A stretch of DNA of 16,965 nt from an uncultured Clostridia bacterium (GTDB taxonomy: Bacteria; Bacillota; Clostridia; Oscillospirales; Ruminococcaceae), in assembly GCA_946533615.1 (NCBI GenBank), contig CAMNBY010000179.1, positions 1 through 16,965 on the forward strand, written 5' to 3'. Positions 6,728 to 12,790 of this stretch are shown one piece after another. Within the stretch, counting starts at the first letter, position 1. Each line of letters begins with the position of its first letter. The position numbers and the translations under genes are program-made. Below the pieces are notes generated by a model. It did not search any database, was not told the DNA's origin, and saw only the letters and a program-made list of their open reading frames with translations.

Positions 6728-7978
6728 ATGGTATCTAACAGCAGAATGGAACTGATGCAGGAGGTAAACCCTGTATTTCTGACGGCGCGGGCAAGCCTCT
6801 GTGTTCTCGAGCAGGTCAAGGACGAGGACGCCGTCAAGCTCAATTCAAAGCTGAAATGCACAATGCCCGAGGCCCCGGGGCTCGACAAGCTCTCGCCGCA
6901 GAAGCAGGCAATGTTCAAAAAGCTCGCGGTCGCGATCCTCTCGATGTTCGAGGCAAGATACAAGGCCACCAACGACTATTTCTTCAAGGAGGGCGAGGGC
7001 AGCTTCTTCGATCTGGCCTGCGGCCTTGTTCCCCGCTCGCTGCTGTTCGCAAGAAAGGGACAGAAATACATCGGCGCCGACCTGCCCGCAGTTATGGCCT
7101 CCCTCAGATATGCCGCCGAGGGCTGCCTCGAGGCGGGCAAGGAGAACGTCTCCTTTGCCGAGGTCGATGCTACGAATTACGACACGCTCGAAAAAGCCGC
7201 AGCTGCCGCCGACGGCGAGCTGTTCATCTCTACCGAGGGGCTGTTCCCCTATCTTACAGAGGACGAGGTCAAGGAGGTTTGCGCCAATATCCGCAGGCTG
7301 CTCTGCGAGCACGGAGGCGTCTGGGTCTGCACCGACTTTGAGGTTGAGCGCTGGAGCCGCCGCATCTGTTCGGCCTATCTCTCGAACATGATCTCCGACC
7401 CGAGAGAGTATATGCAGCTCTCCGAGGGCGAGCTCTCGGACGTAAAGTTCGCCGCAAACTCGCTCTGCAAGGGCTCCCGCGACAGCATAAAGAGCGCTCT
7501 CGACGGCTTCGGCTTCGACGTGCAGCTCGTGCCGATGTACGACTATCTTGGCGAGGACGCGGTGCTGAGCCTCCCCGAGGACAGGCGCGAGGCCGCAAGA
7601 GACGTTTACAAGGACATAAGCTTCTGGGTGATGACCCCCAAGGGCGGCGCCGAGAGCTTCAACACCAACGGCAAGGACTTCTCCGCCGAGCTTACCCGCC
7701 GCAGCACCCTGCTCACGGTCAACCTGACGGGCAGGCTCGACACCGTGACTGCTCCCGACCTGCTCAAGCTCTACCGTTCGGCAGTAAGAGAGGGCGGCAT
7801 CAGGCGCATCAACATCAATATGCGCAAGCTCGATTACATCTCCTCGGCAGGCCTCCGCGTGCTGATGATAATGTACAAGGAGCTCCCCTCGAACGGCACC
7901 GTGAACGTCTACAACGCCAACGACTCCATTCGCGAGATCTTCAAGACCACGGGCTTCTCGGGGCTCTTCAACTACTGA
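6728..7978 (+). CDS. SAM-dependent methyltransferase fused to a STAS domain
   Basis: This 416-residue soluble protein has two parts. Residues about 15-305 resemble class I methyltransferases of the leucine carboxyl methyltransferase type: a SAM-binding loop FFDLACGLVPRS (93-104), the acidic strand end YIGADLP (114-120) and ISTEGLFPYLTEDEV (167-181), close to the family's EGLLMYL motif. Residues about 316-416 are a STAS domain of the anti-sigma-factor-antagonist type with YISSAGLRVLMIMYK (370-384); Ser373 aligns with the phosphorylated Ser of SpoIIAA-like proteins, while the preceding Asp is Ser here. STAS proteins bind anti-sigma kinases or larger signalling complexes, so the fusion may link a methylation reaction to partner switching. 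The substrate and partner are unknown. ATG 6728 follows AAAGGA (6712-6717) at ten bases. It is monocistronic, between its own promoter and terminator. Confidence 0.87.
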   Translation: MVSNSRMELMQEVNPVFLTARASLCVLEQVKDEDAVKLNSKLKCTMPEAPGLDKLSPQKQAMFKKLAVAILSMFEARYKATNDYFFKEGEGSFFDLACGLVPRSLLFARKGQKYIGADLPAVMASLRYAAEGCLEAGKENVSFAEVDATNYDTLEKAAAAADGELFISTEGLFPYLTEDEVKEVCANIRRLLCEHGGVWVCTDFEVERWSRRICSAYLSNMISDPREYMQLSEGELSDVKFAANSLCKGSRDSIKSALDGFGFDVQLVPMYDYLGEDAVLSLPEDRREAARDVYKDISFWVMTPKGGAESFNTNGKDFSAELTRRSTLLTVNLTGRLDTVTAPDLLKLYRSAVREGGIRRININMRKLDYISSAGLRVLMIMYKELPSNGTVNVYNANDSIREIFKTTGFSGLFNY

Positions 7979-7985
7979 TAAGAAC

Positions 7986-8019
7986 AAAAAACGGTATCTC
8001 GGGCGAGATACCGTTTTTT
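7986..8019. terminator. Bidirectional intrinsic terminator between convergent genes
   Basis: A 15-base perfect stem pairs 7986-8000 with 8005-8019 around the loop GGGC. It has an A tract on the left and a T tract on the right, so it works in either direction. It sits eight bases after the methyltransferase-STAS stop and five bases from the stop of the convergent anti-sigma-like gene. Confidence 0.95.
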
Positions 8020-8023
8020 CTGT

Positions 8024-9715
8024 TTATTCGTTCTTTTCAAAGCATTTGTTAAGCACGTCGGCCATTTCCTTGTCCTGCCCGCTCTCGTGGTCTGCAATGT
8101 AGATCGTAGCTCCCGCGTTCACGATCACCTGATTTGTGATGTTCATGTCCTCTGCTTCATCAATTTCCGCCGAAGCAATGATGCGGAGGCCGTCGCCGAA
8201 GTCCGCGGTCAGGTATTCCGTGTCGGGATCCATATCGGAATACGGTTTCGGATGCAGGTCGTAGCATACGCCTGCGGGACGGTTGACAATGTCTTCAAGC
8301 CACACAGCAAGCTCCTCGCTCAGCTCGGGGTCTTTAAGGTCAATGCTTTCAAGCACGGTGCCGTCGCCCATTATCCGCGAAAGCTTGCAGCTGCAAGGCT
8401 CGGGGCTCTCTTCGGAGTCCATCACAAGGCTGAGGGTCATGTCCGAGTAGTAGTATACGCTGTCGCCGTCCGTGAAGTTCCCGATCGTCAGGCTGAACAG
8501 GTCATTTCTGATGTCCTCGAAGCTCATGCCCTCTGGCAGCGGGAACGACAGCGCGTACACCAATACAGTGGGGTCGCTCCCGATCGGATTCCAGCGGCAG
8601 AGAGAGTCGCTCTCGACACTGGCGTTGCCCTTGTTGTTAAGGAATAGCTTTACGTTGATCTTGTCCTCCAGCCAGTTGATATGATCGGTGGGAATGATCG
8701 GCAGGCCGTCGGCGGTCTCGGCGATCAGATAGAACTCGATGATCGGGGTCGAGGTGTATTTCTTGAAGCCGCCGATCATCAGCGACAGCCTGCTTTCGCC
8801 GATGGGGTCGTAAACCCTCTTGGGGTCATCAAAAACATAGATGCCGCCCGTCTCGGGGATCGTGCTTTTCAGTATCTCGGCTGCGGGGCTGCTGCTGTTT
8901 TCTATCGGAACGGCGTCCTGCTCGTAGCACATCGCGCTTGCCGAGTTAGATGGCTTCACATCGGGAAAGCGGACCTCGCCGAAGCCTTTTGTTTCGAGCT
9001 TGACGCCATAAGCATCGGCGCAGATAGTGCCTTGGAGTTCGCCCTCATCTTCCCGCCACTGTGTCACGGCTACGATGAAGTCCGGCGTGATGTAAACATA
9101 CAGCTCGCCGCTGTCGGGCAGCTGGGGTCTGACAGAATCAACGCTGAAGGTCTCTCCGTCTACGGTGACTTCCTTGGAATAGCAGTGTTCCAGCTTTGTG
9201 CGAAGCTCGTTCAGGCGCTTGGTGCCGCTGTGGTTCGGGTTGTCAAGATCGGCACTGAAGCCGCGCAGGGGAAGCTCCTTGAAGTCGAGCTGCCCGTTCA
9301 GCACCGCCTGACAGCAGGCATCGAAGAAATCGTGTACCTTTACGGCGTTCATCTCCCGCTGATACTCCGCCTCGTCAAAGCTGCTGCTCTCGGAGCTTTC
9401 GGGGGCGTCGGCTGTCTGCGAGGTGGCAGGCGCTGCGGGCTGTGATTTCTGCGGCGGGCTCAGCCTGCTGAATATCCCGACAAAAAGCGCAACGGTGAGC
9501 ACCGCTGCTATCACCGCAGGCAGCACGGTCTTCTTCTTCAAAGGCGCAGAGGCCTTGATGGGTTCGCCCTCGGCGGCGGCCTGCTCGTTCACGCTGTCGA
9601 TGATGGCTTCGTCGCCGTCGGGGCAGCTCTTTATTATGCTCTCAAGCTCGGCCTCGAACTCCGCGAGCTCCTCCTCGTCGGCGGTGGCAAAAAAGTCTTT
9701 CAAAAACCTCTCCAT
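8024..9715 (-). CDS. Putative membrane anti-sigma factor partner with large ectodomain
   Basis: This 563-residue protein is not recognised by sequence. It has an acidic cytoplasmic stretch (1-58), a single membrane helix (about 63-82, after KKK), a Ser/Pro/Ala/Glu-rich linker (86-118) and an extracytoplasmic part of about 440 residues. Translation is coupled to the ECF sigma gene: only three bases (GCT) separate that gene's TGA from this ATG, and GGAGGG in the end of the sigma gene serves as the binding site. Position and topology fit an anti-sigma factor that holds the sigma factor at the membrane until an outside signal arrives. The N-terminal part lacks the HxxxCxxC zinc anti-sigma motif and has only one cysteine (C31), so a different binding fold would be needed. 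A bidirectional terminator follows the gene. Confidence 0.68.
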   Translation of the reverse strand: MERFLKDFFATADEEELAEFEAELESIIKSCPDGDEAIIDSVNEQAAAEGEPIKASAPLKKKTVLPAVIAAVLTVALFVGIFSRLSPPQKSQPAAPATSQTADAPESSESSSFDEAEYQREMNAVKVHDFFDACCQAVLNGQLDFKELPLRGFSADLDNPNHSGTKRLNELRTKLEHCYSKEVTVDGETFSVDSVRPQLPDSGELYVYITPDFIVAVTQWREDEGELQGTICADAYGVKLETKGFGEVRFPDVKPSNSASAMCYEQDAVPIENSSSPAAEILKSTIPETGGIYVFDDPKRVYDPIGESRLSLMIGGFKKYTSTPIIEFYLIAETADGLPIIPTDHINWLEDKINVKLFLNNKGNASVESDSLCRWNPIGSDPTVLVYALSFPLPEGMSFEDIRNDLFSLTIGNFTDGDSVYYYSDMTLSLVMDSEESPEPCSCKLSRIMGDGTVLESIDLKDPELSEELAVWLEDIVNRPAGVCYDLHPKPYSDMDPDTEYLTADFGDGLRIIASAEIDEAEDMNITNQVIVNAGATIYIADHESGQDKEMADVLNKCFEKNE

Positions 9716-9718
9716 AGC

Positions 9719-10240
9719 TCAGCCCTCCATCATGTCCCGCAGGCGCTTGAGCCCTCGGGAGATCCTCTGGTCAACCGTGTTCGTCTTCATTCCGAGGGCT
9801 TCGCCGATCTCGGCGCTTCGCTGCCCAAGGAAGTATTTTCTTATAAATATCTCGCAGTCGGGCTCCCCCAGACTTTTGAGCGACTGGACAAGCTCCGCGC
9901 GGTCGTAGGCGGCCTCGTACATCGGCTCGAAGAACTGCTCGTCAAGCGGCACCGTCCCAAGGCTCTTCGCCTGCTCGGAGAACATGGCCGAGCTCTGTCT
10001 CACCGCGATGACCGAGATCAGCGCCTTCAGCGAGCGGACATCGCAGCTTCGGCTCCGCAGCGCTTTAAGTATCTCGAAGAACACGGAGTTTACGGCTTCT
10101 TCCGTCAGGCCGCTGTCGCCAAGCTGCCCCAGCCTCGACCGCACTACCGTCCTTACATACGGCGCGTATTTCTTTACAAGCAGCGCAAAGCCCTCGCCCT
10201 CGCTCCGTTTCAGCTTCTGTAATATCTTTTCATCGGTCAC
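9719..10240 (-). CDS. ECF-type RNA polymerase sigma factor
   Basis: The protein has 173 residues from a GTG start. Region 2 is visible as FALLVKKYAPYVRTVV and TEEAVNSVFFEILKAL (about residues 18-62), and region 4 as a C-terminal helix-turn-helix, SAEIGEALGMKTNTVDQRIS, followed by RGLKRLRDMM. The length is normal for ECF sigma factors. The longest open frame begins at 10351, but that codon lies in the promoter -10 box, so the real start is downstream. GTG 10240, preceded by AAGGGCGGTGA, is preferred; GTG 10249 is a close alternative with tighter spacing. The gene is followed after three bases by the putative anti-sigma gene, the usual order for a sigma/anti-sigma pair. Its own target genes cannot be named. 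Confidence 0.85.
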   Translation of the reverse strand: MTDEKILQKLKRSEGEGFALLVKKYAPYVRTVVRSRLGQLGDSGLTEEAVNSVFFEILKALRSRSCDVRSLKALISVIAVRQSSAMFSEQAKSLGTVPLDEQFFEPMYEAAYDRAELVQSLKSLGEPDCEIFIRKYFLGQRSAEIGEALGMKTNTVDQRISRGLKRLRDMMEG

Positions 10241-10341
10241 TGCGCTCACCGCCCTTAAAACAGTCTCTGTATATAAAGTGCCCGGCCGTGCGGAAAAACT
10301 GACAGGAGCGTTTCTTTTCCCCGCCTTTTTTCTCTCATTAC

Positions 10342-10370
10342 AGTATAGCACGCCCCGGAGCTTATTTCAA
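10342..10370 (-). promoter_or_regulatory. Sigma-A-like promoter of the sigma/anti-sigma unit
   Basis: On the minus strand there is TTGAAA (10370-10365), a 17-base spacer and TATACT (10347-10342). Transcription should start near 10335, leaving a leader of roughly 95 bases before GTG 10240. An ECF-type TGAAAC/CGT promoter with proper spacing was looked for and not seen, so autoregulation is not evident. Confidence 0.78.
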
Positions 10371-10387
10371 CGCCCGAAAAAAACCTA

Positions 10388-10417
10388 TTGCAAAAACCGC
10401 ACTTTTTGTGCTATAAT
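10388..10417 (+). promoter_or_regulatory. Sigma-A-like promoter of the two-component system
   Basis: TTGCAA (10388-10393), an 18-base spacer and TATAAT (10412-10417) precede the response regulator. The leader of about 70 bases holds a weak hairpin ATACAC/GTGTAT (around 10449-10464) and a tandem direct repeat TTATCAT-G-TTATCAT just upstream of the binding site AGGAGG (10481-10486). The -35 box is only 17 bases from that of the divergent sigma-factor promoter. Confidence 0.75.
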
Positions 10418-10493
10418 AAATACATCGGACACCGCATTGTCACGCGGTATACACATTGGTGTATTATCATGTTATCATACAGGAGGTAGCGCT

Positions 10494-11168
10494 ATGCCTA
10501 AAATGTTAGTTGTTGACGATGAGATCAGGATAAGGGAGCTCATCAAGGAATACGCCGAGTTTAACGGCTTCGAGGTCACTCAGGCCGAGGACGGCATGGA
10601 CGCCGTTGCAAAGGTCCGCGAGCAGGACTTCGATATTATCATAATGGATATCATGATGCCGAAGCTGGACGGCTATTCTGCCTGCAAGGAGATCAGGAAG
10701 ATCAAGCAGATACCGGTCATCATGCTTTCGGCAAGAGGCGAGGAGTACGACAAGCTTTTCGGCTTCGAGCTGGGCGTGGATGACTATGTTGTAAAGCCCT
10801 TCTCGCCCAAGGAGCTGATGGCAAGGGTAAAGGCGGTAATGAACCGCGTCAAGGCCTCTCAGGTCACCGAGGACGTTATCACCTATAAGGGGCTGTGCAT
10901 AAACTTCACCGCCCGCGAGGTAACGATCGACGGCGTCAAGGCGACCATGACCCCGAAGGAATATGACCTGCTGTTCTATCTTGTGAAGAACATGAACATC
11001 GCGCTCTCCCGCGAGAAGCTTCTCGAGGAGGTCTGGGGCTTCGACTTCTACGGCGACGACCGCACCGTAGACACTCACATCAAGATGCTCCGCAACAGCC
11101 TTGGCCCCTACAGGAACCTGATCGTTACGCTGAGAGGAATGGGGTACAAGTTTGAAAAGATCAGATAA
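10494..11168 (+). CDS. OmpR/PhoB-family response regulator
   Basis: This 224-residue protein is a typical DNA-binding response regulator. The receiver domain (about 1-115) shows the acidic pair D8/D9, the phosphoacceptor D52 in IIIMDIMMPKLDG, the switch Ser79 and the conserved Lys101 in VVKPFSPKEL. The C-terminal winged helix (about 127-222) contains TMTPKEYDLLFYLV and the recognition segment DDRTVDTHIKMLRNSL, ending in the usual RGMGYKFE. ATG 10494 is fixed by AGGAGG seven bases upstream, although the frame is open from 9984. The histidine kinase gene overlaps its 3' end, so the two form a cognate pair. The regulon cannot be inferred; the divergent sigma-factor promoter is close enough to be a direct target. 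Confidence 0.95.
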   Translation: MPKMLVVDDEIRIRELIKEYAEFNGFEVTQAEDGMDAVAKVREQDFDIIIMDIMMPKLDGYSACKEIRKIKQIPVIMLSARGEEYDKLFGFELGVDDYVVKPFSPKELMARVKAVMNRVKASQVTEDVITYKGLCINFTAREVTIDGVKATMTPKEYDLLFYLVKNMNIALSREKLLEEVWGFDFYGDDRTVDTHIKMLRNSLGPYRNLIVTLRGMGYKFEKIR

Positions 11169-12624
11169 GGCCGAGAAGAAGCGCAGCTCGAAGCGCTCTC
11201 TGCGCTCCTATGTGTGGCTGTATTTCATGATATTCACGATACTGATACTGCTGCTGCTGTGGGTGTTCCAGTATTTCTTCCTCGCCAGCTATTACCGCTC
11301 GGCGAAGATCCGCTCGGTTTCCAATGCGGCAAGGAACATAACCCGCAGGTACGACTCCGCGGATCTGAAGAACCTGCTGAAGCGCACAGCCTTTGACAAC
11401 AGTATGTGCATCGTGATAACCGACAACGCGGGCAACGTGCTGATCGGCGAGAACAATCTTGGAAGCTTTTCCTTCCTGTTCCACGACCTTTACGTCGATC
11501 ACGGGAAGTATATCTACGCCCTGCGCTCGGAGCTTGCCGACAGCAGCAGTGGAGAGCTGACAAAGACCAAGAAAAACGAGGACTACGGCAGCGAGGAGAT
11601 CTTCTTCTGCATGAGCTTTGACACCGCGGAGAGCGACGAGCCGTATTACATCTTTGTCGAGACCGCCGTTGACCCGATAGACTCGACGGTGTCGATCATC
11701 CGCCAGCACCTTATATTTATCACGGTGATACTTTTTGAGCTGGCGTTCATAATCACAATGTTCATCTCCAAGCGCCTGTCACAGCCTATCGTGGATATGA
11801 CCGAGACCGCCAAGGACTTTGCCGCAGGCGACTTCAACGTGGAGTTCGACGCCAAGGGCTACAAGGAGATCGAGGAGCTTTCGGAGGTGCTGGACAAGGC
11901 AAAGGTAGAGATCGAAAAGGTCTCGAAGCTGAGGACAGACCTGATAGCCAATATCTCTCACGACCTGCGCACTCCGCTGACTATGGTCAAGGCCTACGCT
12001 GAAATGATACGCGACCTCTCGGGCGACAATCCCGAGAAGCGCAACGAGCACCTGAACATCATAATCGACGAAGCCGACAGGCTCTCGAACCTTGTTAACA
12101 ATATCCTTGAGCTCTCGAAGCTCGAGAGCGGGAATATGGAGCTGAACTACACCGACTTCTCCGTCCATGAAAAGATACACGACGTCCTGACACGCTATAC
12201 GCTGCTCATCGAGGAGCAGGGCTACGACATCAGCTTCGTCCCCGACGAGGACAGGCTGATACACGGCGACGCCGACAAGATCGACCAGGTGCTGTACAAC
12301 TTCATCAACAACGCCATCAACTACAGCGGCGAGAACAAGCGCATCAGGATAAAGCAGATCAACAAGGACGACCGCGTCCGCATCGAGGTCATCGACAACG
12401 GCTGCGGTATCTCCAAGGAGCTGCTGCCGAAGGTCTTCGACCGCTATTACCGCGGAGAAAAGGTCAAGCGCGATGTCGTCGGCACGGGCCTCGGCCTGCC
12501 GATCTGCAAGGAGATACTGAAAAAGCACGGCTGGAGCTTCGGTGTGAAATCCGAAGAGGGCAAGGGCTCGACCTTCTGGTTCGAGGCCGAGGCTGTTCCC
12601 GCCGAAACAGAAAAAAGCGAATAA
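11152..12624 (+). CDS. Membrane sensor histidine kinase
   Basis: This 490-residue kinase has a basic N-terminus, a first membrane helix (about 20-45), an extracytoplasmic sensor region of about 140 residues (46-184), a second helix (186-206), a HAMP linker (about 207-258), a HisKA domain with SHDLRTP (phosphoacceptor H270) and an HATPase domain with the N box NFINNAINYS (383-392), DNGCGI (415-420) and GTGLGL (444-449). All catalytic boxes are intact. The start is TTG at 11152, overlapping the response-regulator gene by 17 bases; GGGG (11141-11144) is its only near binding site, so translational coupling is likely. The next in-frame Met (residue 26) lies within the first helix and is less likely. 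The sensor region is not recognised. A strong terminator follows. Confidence 0.94.
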   Translation: MKRSDKAEKKRSSKRSLRSYVWLYFMIFTILILLLLWVFQYFFLASYYRSAKIRSVSNAARNITRRYDSADLKNLLKRTAFDNSMCIVITDNAGNVLIGENNLGSFSFLFHDLYVDHGKYIYALRSELADSSSGELTKTKKNEDYGSEEIFFCMSFDTAESDEPYYIFVETAVDPIDSTVSIIRQHLIFITVILFELAFIITMFISKRLSQPIVDMTETAKDFAAGDFNVEFDAKGYKEIEELSEVLDKAKVEIEKVSKLRTDLIANISHDLRTPLTMVKAYAEMIRDLSGDNPEKRNEHLNIIIDEADRLSNLVNNILELSKLESGNMELNYTDFSVHEKIHDVLTRYTLLIEEQGYDISFVPDEDRLIHGDADKIDQVLYNFINNAINYSGENKRIRIKQINKDDRVRIEVIDNGCGISKELLPKVFDRYYRGEKVKRDVVGTGLGLPICKEILKKHGWSFGVKSEEGKGSTFWFEAEAVPAETEKSE

Positions 12625-12630
12625 CGGCTC

Positions 12631-12678
12631 TTCGGCCGAAGCAGGCAACAAGTCATCTGCTTCGGCCGAATATTTTTT
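12631..12678 (+). terminator. Strong intrinsic terminator after the two-component system
   Basis: TTCGGCCGAAGCAG (12631-12644) pairs perfectly over 14 bases with CTGCTTCGGCCGAA (12657-12670) around a 12-base loop, and is followed by TATTTTTT. Each arm contains the self-complementary decamer TTCGGCCGAA. It begins seven bases after the kinase stop codon. Confidence 0.93.
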
Positions 12679-12679
12679 G

Positions 12680-12714
12680 AAGAGCAGGCCTCTGACAGCC
12701 GAAAGCCCGCTCTT
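12680..12714. promoter_or_regulatory. Inverted repeat overlapping the -35 box of the next promoter
   Basis: AAGAGC (12680-12685) is complementary to GCTCTT (12709-12714), with a second pairing GGC/GCC just inside after one mismatch. The right arm overlaps the -35 box at 12713. AAGAGC can also pair with GCTCTT at 12627-12632, outside the preceding terminator. It may be an operator or merely an extended terminator base. Confidence 0.35.
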
Positions 12715-12741
12715 GACTTAAAGCCGCAGCTGTGGTATAAT
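12713..12741 (+). promoter_or_regulatory. Sigma-A promoter of the sensor-GGDEF/YkgJ unit
   Basis: TTGACT (12713-12718), a 17-base spacer and TATAAT (12736-12741) form a strong promoter. The leader is about 43 bases and ends with the binding site AAGGGG (12777-12782), eight bases before ATG 12791. Confidence 0.9.
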
Positions 12742-12790
12742 TACTGTATATTGGATAAGTGTTTCTACCTGACAAAAAGGGGCTGAAATA

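Noticed and set aside
6845..7987. Minus-strand open frame of 380 codons
   Set aside because: It is antisense to the methyltransferase-STAS gene and begins inside the terminator; no protein-like motifs are present.
10241..10351. Upstream start (10351) for the ECF sigma factor
   Set aside because: The codon lies next to and within the -10 region of the predicted promoter; the extra 37 residues do not resemble a sigma-factor N-terminus.
9984..10493. N-terminal extension of the response regulator from 9984
   Set aside because: It runs antisense to the sigma-factor gene and through both promoters; ATG 10494 with AGGAGG starts exactly at the receiver domain.
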